Assembly (NCBI RefSeq): GCF_001571145.1 | Contig: NZ_BCTF01000006.1 | Coordinates: 122,410 to 186,409 of the forward strand | DNA from: Hydrogenophaga flava NBRC 102514 | GTDB taxonomy: Bacteria; Pseudomonadota; Gammaproteobacteria; Burkholderiales; Burkholderiaceae_C | Direction of reading: 5' to 3' | DNA: 64,000 nt | In this document: positions 9,522 through 19,531 of the stretch, piece after piece | How positions within the stretch are numbered: position 1 is the stretch's first letter | Layout of the letters: each line of letters begins with the position of its first letter | Program-made: the position numbers and the translations under genes | The notes under the pieces: generated by a model | The model's database searches: none | Seen by the model: the letters and a program-made list of their open reading frames with translations, nothing else | Told to the model about the DNA's origin: nothing

Positions 9522-10352
9522 TCAGGCGCCCGGCTTCTGGGCCTGTGCGCAGCGCACGCTGATGAGCTCGGCTTCGTCGCCGGGCCCGATGCGGGCCGCG
9601 GTCAGGCAGCCTCCCCACACGCACCCGGTGTCCAGTGCCAGCAGATCGTGGCGCTGCACGTTGCCGAGCGTGGACCAGTGGCCGAACGCGATGCGGGTGC
9701 CCTCGCTGCGCCGCTGCGGCACCTCGAACCACGGCATGAAGCCCGCAGGCGCTGATGCCGCGCTGTCCTTGGTCTCGAACTCCATCACACCGTCGACGCT
9801 GCAGAAGCGCAGCCGCGTGAGCGCATTCACGATCACCCGCAGCCGGTCGAGCCCGTGGAGCTGCTCGCTCCACCGGTCGGGTCGATTGCCATACAAGTTG
9901 TGCAGGAACACGCCCCAGTCCGGGCCACGCAGCTCGCTTTCGAGTTCGGCGGCCAGGGCCAGCGTCTGCGCCGCGTCCCACTGGGGCAGCACGCCCGCGT
10001 GCACCATCAACCAGCCCTGCATCTGCAGCGCCAGGGGGCGTGTGCGCAACCAGTCGAGCAGGGTGGCCCGGTCGGGGGCCTGCAGGATGTCGTCCAGCGT
10101 GTCGCTGCGGTGCGGCTTGCGCACGCCGTGCGCGACCGCCAGCAGGTGCAGGTCGTGGTTGCCCAGCAGGCAGTGCGCGCTGCCCTCCAGCACCACCATG
10201 CGCCGCAGCACCGCCAGCGACTGCGGTCCGCGGTTGACCAGGTCGCCCAGCAGCACCAGGGTGTCGCGGCTGGGAGAAAACGCGATTTCGTCGAGCAGGC
10301 GGGCCAGGGCGTCGTCGCAGCCCTGCAAATCGCCGATCAGGTAAAGTGCCAT
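9522..10352 (-). CDS. apaH: symmetrical bis(5'-nucleosyl)-tetraphosphatase
   Basis: Hydrolyses diadenosine tetraphosphate to two ADP and also acts on Np4-capped RNAs. The 276-residue protein has the PPP-family metallophosphatase motifs in order: GDLQG (7-11), GDLVNRG (36-42), GNHD (about 65-68) and a later HAG and GHW. Length matches ApaH. Its start codon is only nine bases from that of the divergent corC-like gene, so each promoter must lie inside the other coding region. Confidence 0.93.
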   Translation of the reverse strand: MALYLIGDLQGCDDALARLLDEIAFSPSRDTLVLLGDLVNRGPQSLAVLRRMVVLEGSAHCLLGNHDLHLLAVAHGVRKPHRSDTLDDILQAPDRATLLDWLRTRPLALQMQGWLMVHAGVLPQWDAAQTLALAAELESELRGPDWGVFLHNLYGNRPDRWSEQLHGLDRLRVIVNALTRLRFCSVDGVMEFETKDSAASAPAGFMPWFEVPQRRSEGTRIAFGHWSTLGNVQRHDLLALDTGCVWGGCLTAARIGPGDEAELISVRCAQAQKPGA

Positions 10353-10361
10353 CGCCCAATT

Positions 10362-11660
10362 ATGGATACCCTGCTGATCCTCTTTCTCACGCTGCTCAAC
10401 GGCGCGTTCGCGATGTCCGAGATGTCCCTGGCGGCCAGCCGCAAGGCGCGCCTGGCGGCGATGGCAGAAGTGGGCGACAAGGGCGCGCAGACAGCGCTGC
10501 ACCTGCTGGAGCACCCGACGCAGTTCCTGTCGTCGGTGCAGGTGGGCATCACCTCCATCGGCATGCTCAACGGCATCGTCGGCGAGGCGGCATTCAGCGA
10601 CGATCTGTCGACATGGATCCGCACTTTCGGTGTGGCCGACGGCACCGCCCAGGGTGTGGCCACTGCAATCGTGGTGGCGGTCATCACCTTCGTGACCATC
10701 GTGTTCGGCGAACTGGTGCCCAAACGCATCGGCCAGCTCTATCCCGAGACTGTGGCCCGCTGGGTCTCGCGCCCGATGGCCTATGTGGCCAAGGCCGCCA
10801 AACCCTTTGTGTGGCTGCTCACGCACACCACGCAGTGGGTGCTCAAACTGCTGCGCATCGACACCAGCGCGCAGCAGTTCGTGACCGAGGAGGAGATCAA
10901 CGCCAGCCTGGAAGAGGGGGTGGACGCCGGCATCATCGAGGCGCATGAGCACCAGATGGTGCGCAACGTGTTCCTGCTGGACGACCGGCAGCTGATCTCC
11001 ATCATGGTGCCGCGCGCCGACATCCACTGGCTGGATGCCGCCGACAGCATTGAGGGCGCCGCGGCGCAGGCCTGGTCGGTGGGGCACTCGTGGTATCCGG
11101 TGTGCCGCGGCGGGCTGGACGATGTGGTGGGCGTGATCCACCTGCCCCGTCTGCTGGCCTTGCGGGAGGCAGGCACGGCCGGGACCATCGGCGAGCATGC
11201 CCAGCCCGCCACCTTCGTGCCCGAGACCCTGACCGGCATGGAGCTGCTGGAGCAGTTCCGCGAGCGCGCGACACGCATGGCCTTCGTGGTGGACGAGTAC
11301 GGGGTGGTGCAGGGGCTGATGACACCCCTGGACCTGCTGGAGGCGATCACGGGCGAGCTGTCGCCCGAGCGGCCGGTAGACGCCTGGGCCACGCCCCAGG
11401 TCGATGGCTCCTGGCGGGTGGACGGGGCCATGCCCGTGGCCGAGCTCAAAGCCCGCCTGGGCATCGATGAACTGCCGGACGAGGACAAGGGCCGCTACAA
11501 CACCGTGGCGGGCCTGATGCAGGCCGAGGCGGGCCAGTTGCTCGCGCAGGGCGAGGGCGTCGACTGCGCGGGGTGGCACTTCGAGGTGATCAAGCTCGAA
11601 GGCCGGCGCATCGACCAGGTGCGCATCAGCCCCTTGGCCCAGTCCCTCACCGATGGGTGA
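10362..11660 (+). CDS. CNNM/CorC/HlyC-family membrane protein
   Basis: Predicted transporter or regulator of divalent cations, 432 residues. An N-terminal DUF21 (CNNM) transmembrane domain starts at once with a hydrophobic helix (LLILFLTLLNGAFAMSE) and includes the GELVPKRIG segment; two CBS domains occupy about residues 190-330 and a CorC/HlyC C-terminal domain ends the protein. The start is fixed by conservation of the first helix, yet no ribosome binding site precedes it and the divergent apaH starts nine bases away, so the mRNA may be leaderless or nearly so. The last 14 bases overlap the convergent cbbR gene. Confidence 0.85.
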   Translation: MDTLLILFLTLLNGAFAMSEMSLAASRKARLAAMAEVGDKGAQTALHLLEHPTQFLSSVQVGITSIGMLNGIVGEAAFSDDLSTWIRTFGVADGTAQGVATAIVVAVITFVTIVFGELVPKRIGQLYPETVARWVSRPMAYVAKAAKPFVWLLTHTTQWVLKLLRIDTSAQQFVTEEEINASLEEGVDAGIIEAHEHQMVRNVFLLDDRQLISIMVPRADIHWLDAADSIEGAAAQAWSVGHSWYPVCRGGLDDVVGVIHLPRLLALREAGTAGTIGEHAQPATFVPETLTGMELLEQFRERATRMAFVVDEYGVVQGLMTPLDLLEAITGELSPERPVDAWATPQVDGSWRVDGAMPVAELKARLGIDELPDEDKGRYNTVAGLMQAEAGQLLAQGEGVDCAGWHFEVIKLEGRRIDQVRISPLAQSLTDG

Positions 11661-12540
11661 ACAGCCAGTCCTTGAAAGCCTGCGCCGCGGCTGACAGGCG
11701 CTTGCCGCGCGGCACCACCACGTGCCAGCGGCGGATGAGCGGGAATCCCTTCACGTCCAGCTGAACCAGCTCGCCCAGCGCGAGCTCCGCCGTCACCGTG
11801 TGTGCCGACAGCACGGCCAGCCCCAGGCCTCCGGCCACGGTCTGCTTGATCGCCTCGTTGCTGCCCACCTCCAGCCGGTTCTTCAGCGCGATGCCGTGGT
11901 CGGCAAAGAACTTCTCCGATGTCAGGCGCGTGCCCGAACCCGGCTCGCGCAGGATGAACGGCTCGCTTCTCAGCCGTTCGGGGGCGATGCGCTTCTTGCC
12001 CACGAGAGGGTGGTCGGGCGGCGCCACCAGCACCAGCGGATTGTCGGCAAAGGCCTCGCTGACCACGTCCATCTGTTCTGGCGGCTGGCCCATGATGTAG
12101 AGGTCGTCCTCGTTGCCCGCCAGGCGCTGCAGCAGCTTCTCGCGGTTGCCCACCACCATCGCCACGTCGATGCCCGGGTGCGCCGCGCAGAAGCCGCCGA
12201 GCAGCTTGGGCACGGTGTACTTCACCGTGGTCAGGATGGCCAGCTTGACGCTGCCGCGCTCGACCCCCTGCAGCGCCGCCAGGTCCTCGCCCAGCTGTTC
12301 CATGCGCGCCTCGATGTCCTCGCAGGCCGCGGCCAGCGTGCGGCCGGCGGCGGTCAGGTAGATCTTCTTGCCCAGCTGCTCGAACAGCGGCTGCCCCACC
12401 GATTCCGACAGCTGCTTGACCTGCAGCGACAGCGTGGGCGGCGAGAGGTGCAGCGCCTCGGCGGCGCGAGCGAAGCTGCCGTTCTGTGCGACGGCGTGAA
12501 AGATGCGCAACTGGTGCAGGGTGGCGTGCCGCAGGCTCAC
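11647..12540 (-). CDS. cbbR: LysR-family regulator of the Calvin cycle operon
   Basis: Transcriptional regulator of 297 residues. A LysR winged helix-turn-helix lies in residues about 8-66 ([22 protein letters not shown]) and an effector domain follows; the segment [22 protein letters not shown] is typical of CbbR. CbbR proteins activate cbb operons in response to metabolites such as RuBP, PEP or NADPH. It starts with GTG and is divergent from cbbL, with 115 bases of shared regulatory DNA, the classical arrangement. Confidence 0.92.
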   Translation of the reverse strand: MSLRHATLHQLRIFHAVAQNGSFARAAEALHLSPPTLSLQVKQLSESVGQPLFEQLGKKIYLTAAGRTLAAACEDIEARMEQLGEDLAALQGVERGSVKLAILTTVKYTVPKLLGGFCAAHPGIDVAMVVGNREKLLQRLAGNEDDLYIMGQPPEQMDVVSEAFADNPLVLVAPPDHPLVGKKRIAPERLRSEPFILREPGSGTRLTSEKFFADHGIALKNRLEVGSNEAIKQTVAGGLGLAVLSAHTVTAELALGELVQLDVKGFPLIRRWHVVVPRGKRLSAAAQAFKDWLFTHR

Positions 12541-12655
12541 GGGGTGTCCAGTATGTTTTAAAAATCAGAACGTAATCGTCAGAACATTTTACTTTTATTT
12601 ATTGTTCTGGAGGCCAAGAATCCGCTCCATCAACACCCAACCAGGAGCACAGCAG
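12541..12655 (+). promoter_or_regulatory. cbbR-cbbL divergent control region
   Basis: AT-rich 115-base interval between the two start codons. It holds a direct repeat TCAGAAC (12565-12571 and 12579-12585, 14 bases apart) and an inverted pair CAGAAC (12580-12585) / GTTCTG (12604-12609). LysR regulators bind such repeats near the activated promoter, so CbbR sites are expected here; the exact operators are inference. The cbbL ribosome binding site AGGAG is at 12643-12647. Confidence 0.6.
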
Positions 12656-14077
12656 ATGGCGACGAAGACCTACAACGCGGGCGTCAAGGAGTACCGCAGC
12701 ACGTACTGGGAGCCCCACTACACGCCTAAGGACACCGATATCCTGGCGTGCTTCAAGATCACGCCGCAGGCCGGCGTGGACCGCGAAGAAGTGGCCGCCG
12801 CCGTGGCCGCCGAGTCGTCCACCGGCACCTGGACGACGGTCTGGACCGACCTGCTGACCGACCTGGACTACTACAAGGGCCGCGCCTACCGCATCGAAGA
12901 CGTGCCCGGCGACGACACCTGCTTTTACGCCTTCGTGGCCTACCCGATCGACCTGTTCGAAGAGGGCTCGGTGGTCAACGTGCTGACCTCGCTGGTGGGC
13001 AACGTGTTCGGCTTCAAGGCCCTGCGCGCCCTGCGCCTGGAAGACGTGCGCTTCCCGATTGCCTATGTGAAGACCTGCGGCGGACCGCCCCATGGCATCC
13101 AGGTCGAGCGCGACATCATGAACAAGTACGGCCGTCCGCTGCTGGGCTGCACCATCAAGCCCAAGCTGGGCCTGTCGGGCAAGAACTACGGCCGCGCGGT
13201 CTATGAGTGCCTGCGCGGTGGCCTGGACTTCACCAAGGACGACGAGAACGTCAACAGCCAGCCCTTCATGCGCTGGCGCCAGCGGTTCGACTTCGTGATG
13301 GAAGCCATCGAGAAGGCGCAGCGCGAAACCGGTGAGCGCAAGGGCCACTACCTGAACGTGACCGCGCCGACGCCCGAAGAGATGTACAAGCGCGCCGAGT
13401 ACGCCAAGGAACTGGGCGCGCCGATCATCATGCACGACTACCTGACCGGTGGCCTGTGTGCCAACACGGGTCTGGCCAACTGGTGCCGCGACAACGGCAT
13501 GCTGCTGCACATCCACCGCGCCATGCACGCCGTGCTCGACCGCAACCCGCACCACGGCATCCACTTCCGCGTGCTGACCAAGGTGCTGCGCCTCTCCGGC
13601 GGTGACCACCTGCACTCGGGCACCGTGGTGGGCAAGCTCGAAGGCGACCGCGCCTCGACCCTGGGCTGGATCGACATCATGCGCGACAGCTTCATCAAGG
13701 AAGACCGCAGCCGCGGCATCTTCTTCGACCAGGACTTCGGCTCCATGCCCGGCGTGATGCCGGTGGCCTCGGGCGGCATCCACGTCTGGCACATGCCGGC
13801 GCTGGTCAACATCTTCGGCGACGACTCGGTGCTGCAGTTCGGCGGCGGCACCCTTGGCCACCCCTGGGGCAACGCGGCCGGCGCTGCCGCCAACCGCGTG
13901 GCGCTAGAAGCTTGCGTGAAGGCGCGCAACGAAGGCGTGGCGGTAGAGAAGGAGGGCAAGGCCGTGCTGCTGGAGGCCGCCGAGCACTCGCCCGAACTGC
14001 GCATCGCCATGGAGACCTGGAAAGAAATCAAGTTCGAGTTCGACACGGTGGACAAGCTCGACATCGCCCACAAGTGA
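12656..14077 (+). CDS. cbbL: ribulose-bisphosphate carboxylase large subunit, form IA
   Basis: Carboxylates RuBP in the Calvin cycle. The 473-residue chain shows the catalytic TIKPKLG (about 166-172), the carbamylated-lysine motif [10 protein letters not shown] (about 188-197), and loop 6 GKLEGD (about 326-331). The N-terminal segment [14 protein letters not shown] and a downstream cbbS-cbbQ-cbbO order are those of noncarboxysomal form IA (IAq) enzymes. The ATG at 12656 is chosen for its AGGAG eight bases upstream; in-frame starts further 5' fall in the CbbR control region. First gene of the operon. Confidence 0.97.
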   Translation: MATKTYNAGVKEYRSTYWEPHYTPKDTDILACFKITPQAGVDREEVAAAVAAESSTGTWTTVWTDLLTDLDYYKGRAYRIEDVPGDDTCFYAFVAYPIDLFEEGSVVNVLTSLVGNVFGFKALRALRLEDVRFPIAYVKTCGGPPHGIQVERDIMNKYGRPLLGCTIKPKLGLSGKNYGRAVYECLRGGLDFTKDDENVNSQPFMRWRQRFDFVMEAIEKAQRETGERKGHYLNVTAPTPEEMYKRAEYAKELGAPIIMHDYLTGGLCANTGLANWCRDNGMLLHIHRAMHAVLDRNPHHGIHFRVLTKVLRLSGGDHLHSGTVVGKLEGDRASTLGWIDIMRDSFIKEDRSRGIFFDQDFGSMPGVMPVASGGIHVWHMPALVNIFGDDSVLQFGGGTLGHPWGNAAGAAANRVALEACVKARNEGVAVEKEGKAVLLEAAEHSPELRIAMETWKEIKFEFDTVDKLDIAHK

Positions 14078-14109
14078 ACCCGCACCCCATCAACGCAAAG
14101 GACAGCACC

Positions 14110-14463
14110 ATGAGCATGCAGGACTACCACAGCCGCCTCTCCGACCCCGCCAGCCGCAAGTTCGAGACCTTCTCGTACCTGCCCGCCATGAGCAACGACG
14201 AGATCCGCAAGCAGGTGGCGTACATCGTCGGCAAGGGCTGGAACCCGGCCATCGAACACACCGAGCCGCAGTACCTGATGGACTCGTACTGGTACATGTG
14301 GAAGCTGCCGATGTTCGGCGAGACCGACATCGACCGCATCCTGGCCGAGGCCGAGGCCTGCCACAAGGCGAACCCGGACAACCACGTGCGCCTGATCGGC
14401 TACGACAACTTCTCGCAGTCGCAGGGCGCATCGATGGTGATCTATCGGGGAAAAACTGTCTAA
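14110..14463 (+). CDS. cbbS: ribulose-bisphosphate carboxylase small subunit
   Basis: Small subunit of the L8S8 enzyme, 117 residues. It has the form I features: [10 protein letters not shown] near the N-terminus, [11 protein letters not shown], and [12 protein letters not shown] in the middle, ending with an aromatic and basic tail. It follows cbbL by 32 bases, and the two are expected to be co-transcribed. Confidence 0.97.
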   Translation: MSMQDYHSRLSDPASRKFETFSYLPAMSNDEIRKQVAYIVGKGWNPAIEHTEPQYLMDSYWYMWKLPMFGETDIDRILAEAEACHKANPDNHVRLIGYDNFSQSQGASMVIYRGKTV

Positions 14464-14540
14464 CCCCCCGCGCCGCCTGCGGCGTCACCCCCCAGGGGGC
14501 GATGCCTGTGGCCTGGCGAAGCCAGTTCCACGGCATCTCT
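14464..14540. repeat. dispersed intergenic repeat, copy A
   Basis: A roughly 75-base element beginning directly after the cbbS stop codon: a C-run, GCGCCGCCTGCGGCGTCACC, a C-run against AGGGGG, then GGCC-GGC-AAGCC-GTTCC. A second copy with the same order lies at 37429-37503. The CCCCCC/GGGGG and GGC/GCC blocks can fold, so it resembles a REP-like element. The remaining bases up to the cbbQ start at 14721 hold no gene that I can support; the run AAAGGAGGAGCC near 14627 is not followed by a start codon in a gene. Confidence 0.65.
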
Positions 14541-14720
14541 GGACACTGCACGCGCTCCGGATGCTCTGCGCGGACTTTTCGTCGAGCATTCGTGAGCGTG
14601 GTGCGGGGTGGCCGGCGCAGTGAGGTAAAGGAGGAGCCGGCCGCAGGCCGGCGGGGGACACGAACGTAGTCGGCCGCGCCGCACCACGCGGTGCAGGCCA
14701 ACGAAGCAACGGAGACGAGC

Positions 14721-15524
14721 ATGAGCGAACAACTCGACGCCTACCGCGTCGCCGCACAACCCTACTACCGACCCGTCGCCGACGAGATCGAGCTGTTCGA
14801 AGCCGCGTACTCGGTGCGCATGCCCATGATGCTCAAGGGCCCCACTGGCTGCGGCAAGACCCGCTTCGTCGAGCACATGGCCTGGAAGCTGGACAAGCCG
14901 CTCATCACCGTGGCCTGCAACGAGGACATGACGGCCAGCGACTTAGTTGGCCGCTTCCTGCTCGACGCCAACGGCACCCGATGGCAGGACGGCCCGCTGG
15001 CCACCGCCGCGCGCCACGGCGCCATCTGCTACCTCGACGAAGTGGTCGAAGCGCGGCAGGACACTACAGTCGTCATACACCCGCTGACCGACAACCGCCG
15101 CGTGCTGCCGCTGGAGAAGAAGGGCGAGCTGGTCAAGGCGCACCCGGACTTCCAGATCGTCATCTCCTACAACCCGGGCTACCAGAGCCTGATGAAGGAC
15201 CTCAAGCAGTCGACCAAACAGCGCTTCGGCGCGCTGGATTTCAACTACCCCGAACACGCTGTCGAGGCCGAGATCGTGGCGCACGAAACCGGTGTGAGCG
15301 CCGACGTGGCACACAAGCTGGTCGGCATTGCCGAGCGCGCCCGCAACCTCAAGGGCCATGGCCTGGACGAAGGTATCTCCACCCGGATGCTGATCTATGC
15401 GGGCAGCCTGATCGCCAAGGGCGTGGCTGCGCAGGCCGCCTGCCGGGTGGCACTGGTGCGCCCGATCACGGACGACCCCGACATGCGCGATGCGCTCGAC
15501 GCCGCGGTCTCGACATTCTTCTGA
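14721..15524 (+). CDS. cbbQ: CbbQ, MoxR-family AAA+ RuBisCO activase subunit
   Basis: ATPase of 267 residues that, with CbbO, removes inhibitory sugar phosphates from form I RuBisCO. Walker A GPTGCGKT is at residues 40-47 and Walker B AICYLDEVVE at about 101-110, with the MoxR-type AAA+ fold in between and after. The ATG at 14721 is preceded by GGAGA. It is 257 bases from cbbS but only six from cbbO, so it may have a weak promoter of its own in addition to read-through. Confidence 0.93.
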   Translation: MSEQLDAYRVAAQPYYRPVADEIELFEAAYSVRMPMMLKGPTGCGKTRFVEHMAWKLDKPLITVACNEDMTASDLVGRFLLDANGTRWQDGPLATAARHGAICYLDEVVEARQDTTVVIHPLTDNRRVLPLEKKGELVKAHPDFQIVISYNPGYQSLMKDLKQSTKQRFGALDFNYPEHAVEAEIVAHETGVSADVAHKLVGIAERARNLKGHGLDEGISTRMLIYAGSLIAKGVAAQAACRVALVRPITDDPDMRDALDAAVSTFF

Positions 15525-15530
15525 CCAGCC

Positions 15531-17888
15531 ATGAGCGTCCACCTGCACGACCACGCCGAGTGGACCGACCAGCTCGCGCCGACCTCGCGCGAGCTGCTGG
15601 AGCGCAGCTGGTCTGACGCGACCAAGGTGTTCTCCGCGCGCGGGCTGGACAACTACGTCAAAGGCGCGGCCGCGCTGCGTGGGCTGGGCCGGGGCGATGA
15701 ACTCGTGAACGCCTGGATCGATGGTGCACCGCAGGTGGCCCAAGAGATCGGCGAGGACGTGGTGGGCGAACTCGCCACCACCGCGCTCATGCTGGCCTCC
15801 AAGACCTCGGGCGCGGTGATCGAACTGGTGCTGGCCACCGCGCCCACCGCCGCGTGCCGCCTGGCCGGCGGCGCGCTGTTCCTGCAGTACCTGCAGTTCC
15901 TCAATACCCTGGTGGCGCAGGCGCCGCGCGGCCTGCGGCCCATGCTGGGCCAGCTCGATGCGCTGTTCGGCCAGCTCACGCTGGGCGGTCTGCGCCGCTG
16001 GGCCACCTGGGGCGCGCAGGCTCACCGCACCAACTACGAGGAACAGATCGCCTACTTCGGTCTGCAGTCCAAAGAGTCGCTGGCCATGCTGCAGAAAGAG
16101 CGCAAGGGCACGCTGCTGGTGGACGTGCAGCGGCGCATCAACATGTACCTGCGCGCGCTCTGGGGTCGCGACTTTTTCATGCGGCCCACGGCGGGTGACT
16201 ATGAGAGCCGCGAGGGCTACCGGCCCTTCGTCGAGGACTATTTCATCCACCTGCCCGACGCCTACGACGCGGTCGAGGGCAACGCCGGCATGGTCGACGC
16301 GACCGAGCTGTACCGCGCCGCCGCCGCGCACGCCGCGGCGCACGTGGTGTTCACGCGCCAGCCCATCTCGGCCGAGTCGCTGAACCCTTGGCAGATGGCA
16401 GTGATCGGGCTGGTGGAAGACGCGCGCATTGAGGCGCTGACGCTGGCGAGGTTCCCTGGCATGCGGGCGCTCTGGGCGCAGTTGCACACCGCGCAGGCTT
16501 CACAGGGCAGGACGGCGGGCGACTGGCTGGGCCGCCTCGCGCGTGCGCTGCTGGACCCGGCGTACGAGGACACACACCCCTGGATCGCCCAGGGTCGTGC
16601 GCTGCTGGCCGATGCCCTGCCGCGCATCCAGGCCTACCCGCACGACAACACCGTGTCGTGGGACATCGGCGTGCAGCTGGCGCACAGCTACCGAGAAGTC
16701 ACGCATGGCCCGGCGTACCAGTCGCGCTCCGACGAGCAGACCGCGGCCTACCGCGACGACAACCGCTACTTCTGGGCCTTCGACGGCTTCGACTTCGAGC
16801 GCTCCATCGCCGCCGGCTACGCGCCGCCGCAGCAGGTGCGCAAGCAGGTCAACCTGATGGAGTTCGTCAACGAACTCGAAGTGGAAGGCGCGGGCGACGA
16901 CGCACAGGAGGTCTGGGTGCTGGGCACCGAGCTGTTTCCCTACGAAGACCTCGGCGTGTCCTTCAATCAGAGCGAAGGCCGCGAGCCGGTGCTGCCGCCG
17001 GTGCACTACGGTGAGTGGGACCACCTGATCCAGCTCGAACGCCCGGCCTGGGCCACGGTGCAGGAGCGCCGCCCCAAGGCCGGCGATGCGGCAGTGATCG
17101 ACAGCATCCTGGTCGAGCACCGGCGACTGATCGGCCGCATGAAATACATCCTGGACGCGATGCAGCCGCAGGGTGTGCAGCGCATCCGCAAGCTGGAAGA
17201 CGGCGACGAGATCGACCTGAATGCTGCGCTGGCCGCGGTGATCGACCAACGCATGGGCCGCCAGCCCGACCCGCGCATCATGATGCGCAGCGTGCGCAAG
17301 ACGCGCGACATCTCGGTGCTGGTGCTGCTCGATCTTTCTCAGTCAACAAATGACAAGGTGGCCGGACAGGACCACACCGTGCTCGACCTCACGCGCTCGG
17401 CCTGCGCGCTGCTGGCAGATGCGATCCAGAAGGTGGGCGACCCCTTCGCCATCCACGGCTTCTGTTCCGACGGCCGGCACGACGTGAACTACTGGCGCTT
17501 CAAGGACTTCGACCAGCCTTACGACGACGTGGCGAAAGTGCGTCTGGCCGGCATGGAAGGCCAGCTGTCCACCCGCATGGGTGCAGCCATCCGCCACGCC
17601 ACCGCTGCGCTGAAGGCGCAGCGCAGCAGCAAGAAGCTGCTGCTGGTCATCACCGACGGCGAGCCGGCCGACGTGGACGTGCGCGACCCGCAGTACCTGC
17701 GGCACGACACCAAAAAGGCGGTGGAAGAGGCGGGCCGCTACGGCGTGACGACCTACTGCATGAGCCTGGACCCGCGCGCCGACCAGTACGTGCGCCGCAT
17801 CTTCGGCGAGCGCCACTACCTGGTGGTGGACAAGGTGGAGCGCTTGCCCGAGAAGCTGCCGGTGCTGTACGCCGGCCTGACGCGCTGA
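15531..17888 (+). CDS. cbbO: CbbO, VWA-domain RuBisCO activase adaptor
   Basis: Large partner (785 residues) of the CbbQ hexamer. The N-terminal two-thirds are helical and link the motor to RuBisCO; the C-terminal third is a von Willebrand A domain with the metal-ion motif DLSQS (the DxSxS of MIDAS) followed by a TDGEPAD segment. In known CbbQO pairs the MIDAS metal is needed for activation. It begins six bases after cbbQ, consistent with translational coupling. Confidence 0.92.
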   Translation: MSVHLHDHAEWTDQLAPTSRELLERSWSDATKVFSARGLDNYVKGAAALRGLGRGDELVNAWIDGAPQVAQEIGEDVVGELATTALMLASKTSGAVIELVLATAPTAACRLAGGALFLQYLQFLNTLVAQAPRGLRPMLGQLDALFGQLTLGGLRRWATWGAQAHRTNYEEQIAYFGLQSKESLAMLQKERKGTLLVDVQRRINMYLRALWGRDFFMRPTAGDYESREGYRPFVEDYFIHLPDAYDAVEGNAGMVDATELYRAAAAHAAAHVVFTRQPISAESLNPWQMAVIGLVEDARIEALTLARFPGMRALWAQLHTAQASQGRTAGDWLGRLARALLDPAYEDTHPWIAQGRALLADALPRIQAYPHDNTVSWDIGVQLAHSYREVTHGPAYQSRSDEQTAAYRDDNRYFWAFDGFDFERSIAAGYAPPQQVRKQVNLMEFVNELEVEGAGDDAQEVWVLGTELFPYEDLGVSFNQSEGREPVLPPVHYGEWDHLIQLERPAWATVQERRPKAGDAAVIDSILVEHRRLIGRMKYILDAMQPQGVQRIRKLEDGDEIDLNAALAAVIDQRMGRQPDPRIMMRSVRKTRDISVLVLLDLSQSTNDKVAGQDHTVLDLTRSACALLADAIQKVGDPFAIHGFCSDGRHDVNYWRFKDFDQPYDDVAKVRLAGMEGQLSTRMGAAIRHATAALKAQRSSKKLLLVITDGEPADVDVRDPQYLRHDTKKAVEEAGRYGVTTYCMSLDPRADQYVRRIFGERHYLVVDKVERLPEKLPVLYAGLTR

Positions 17889-17898
17889 GCGGCAGGGC

Positions 17899-18978
17899 TC
17901 AGGCCGGCACAGCAGCCGTGGCCCGCAGCGAACCGAACAGGTTCTTGGGGTCGGCCAGCGGCGGCACCAGGGCGATGCGCTCGCCCAGGCCCAGACGCTC
18001 GGCGGTCTGCTGCATGAAGCGCAGGGCCGAGAAGTCTTCCAGCGCAAATCCGACCGAGTCGAACACGGTGACCTGATCAGCGCTGTCGCGGCCGCTGCGT
18101 TCGCCGCGCAGCACCTGCCAGAACTCGGTGACGGCAAAGTCCGCCGGCTGGTGCTGGATCTCGCCCTCGATGCGCGACTGCGGCTCGTACTCCACGAACA
18201 CCTTGGACGCATGAAGGATGTCGCCGTGCAGTTCGGTCTTGCCCGGGCAGTCGCCGCCCACGGCGTTCAGGTGCATGCCGGGTTGAATCATCTCGGGCGT
18301 GAGGATGAGCGCGTTGCGCTTGTCGGCGGTGACGGTGGTGACGATGTCGGCACCCTTCACGGCCTCGGCCGTGCTGGCGCAGACGGTGACGCGCAGGCCG
18401 CTGCCCTGCAGGTTGGCTACCAGCTTGGCGCTGGCGGCCGGGTCCACGTCGTACACGCGCAGCTCGGTGATGCCCAGCAGGTGCTGGAAGGCCAGGGCCT
18501 GGAACTCGCTCTGCGCGCCGTTGCCGATCAGCGCCATCACGCGGCTGTCCGGCCGCGCCAGCACCTTCGCGGCCAGGGCCGACATGGCGGCGGTGCGCAG
18601 CGCGGTGGTCAGCGTGAGTTCGCTCAGGAACAGCGGTGCGCCGGTGGCCACGTCGGCCAGCACGCCGAACGCCATCACGGTGGAGAGGCCCAGGCGGGTG
18701 TTGCCCGGGTGTCCGTTGACGTACTTGAAGCTGTAGCGGTGCGCGTCGGCCACGGGCATCAGCTCGATCACGCCGACGTCGGAATGCGCGGCCACACGGG
18801 CGGTCTTGTCGAAGTCACCCCAGCACAGGAAATCGGTGCGGATGTTCGCGGCGATGGCTTCGACGCAGGTAGCTAGGCCGTGGCGGCGCACCAGTTCGGC
18901 GGCTTCGGGGGCGCCCAGGTAGAGCGTGCCGGCTTCCACGAAGCGGGCGAGATCGGGGTTCTGGACGGTGGTTTTCAT
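17899..18978 (-). CDS. ocd: ornithine cyclodeaminase
   Basis: Converts ornithine to proline plus ammonia using bound NAD. The 359-residue protein follows the bacterial OCD pattern: FKYVNGHPGNT, the nucleotide-binding segment ALIGNGAQSEFQALAF, TVTADKRNALI, and AVGGDCPGKTELH carrying the catalytic Asp. The match to ornithine cyclodeaminase is closer than to alanine dehydrogenase or mu-crystallin relatives. Start chosen at the ATG at 18978; an upstream in-frame start would run into the divergent promoter. A divergent Lrp/AsnC regulator lies 128 bases away and is the likely controller. Confidence 0.88.
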   Translation of the reverse strand: MKTTVQNPDLARFVEAGTLYLGAPEAAELVRRHGLATCVEAIAANIRTDFLCWGDFDKTARVAAHSDVGVIELMPVADAHRYSFKYVNGHPGNTRLGLSTVMAFGVLADVATGAPLFLSELTLTTALRTAAMSALAAKVLARPDSRVMALIGNGAQSEFQALAFQHLLGITELRVYDVDPAASAKLVANLQGSGLRVTVCASTAEAVKGADIVTTVTADKRNALILTPEMIQPGMHLNAVGGDCPGKTELHGDILHASKVFVEYEPQSRIEGEIQHQPADFAVTEFWQVLRGERSGRDSADQVTVFDSVGFALEDFSALRFMQQTAERLGLGERIALVPPLADPKNLFGSLRATAAVPA

Positions 18979-19106
18979 GGCGTGTCTCCGGGCAGCACAG
19001 GGGGAGCAGGCAGTGTGGCGGAGGGCAATGGCAATGAAAATCGCCAAAAATGTATTGAAACGGCAGAAAATCGGTCATATCGACAGACTTTGCTGACGTT
19101 TTGATC
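18979..19106. promoter_or_regulatory. ocd / Lrp-family regulator divergent control region
   Basis: AT-rich 128-base gap between divergent start codons. On the + strand TTGAAA (19055-19060) and TATCGA (19078-19083) are 17 bases apart and could serve the regulator gene. Lrp/AsnC proteins usually bind such divergent regions, so autoregulation and control of ocd by an amino acid are expected; no single operator stands out. Confidence 0.45.
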
Positions 19107-19526
19107 ATGGATGACCTCGACCAACGCCTCATCGCCCTGCTGCGGCAGGACGCGCGCCTCTCGGTGGCCGACCTGGCCCACAAGCTGCAGGTCTCGCGCG
19201 GCACGGTCACCAACCGGCTGCGCAAGCTGGAAGACACGCAGGTGATCGTGGGCTACACCGTGCGCCTCAAACCCGAGGCACAGCCCGAGCGCATCCGCGC
19301 CTGGATGGGGGTGCAGGTCGAAGGCAACCGCACGCGCGAGGTGATCGCCAGCCTGCTGGGCGAGCCGTCGGTGGCGGCCCTGCACGACACCAACGGCCGC
19401 TGGGACCTGCTGGCCGAGCTGGCGGTGGGCTCGATGGCCGAGCTGTCGCAGGCGCTGGAGCGCATCCGCCTGCTGTCCGGCATCCGCGGCACCGAAACCA
19501 GCATCCTGCTGAGCACCTACCGCTGA
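19107..19526 (+). CDS. Lrp/AsnC-family transcriptional regulator
   Basis: Regulator of 139 residues: an N-terminal helix-turn-helix (LDQRLIALLRQDARLSVADLA and VSRGTVTNRLRKLE) and a C-terminal RAM ligand-binding domain. ATG at 19107 is preferred to the TTG two codons upstream. Because it is divergent from ornithine cyclodeaminase it probably senses arginine, ornithine or a related amino acid and controls ocd; this is inference from context. Confidence 0.9.
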   Translation: MDDLDQRLIALLRQDARLSVADLAHKLQVSRGTVTNRLRKLEDTQVIVGYTVRLKPEAQPERIRAWMGVQVEGNRTREVIASLLGEPSVAALHDTNGRWDLLAELAVGSMAELSQALERIRLLSGIRGTETSILLSTYR

Positions 19527-19531
19527 ACATG

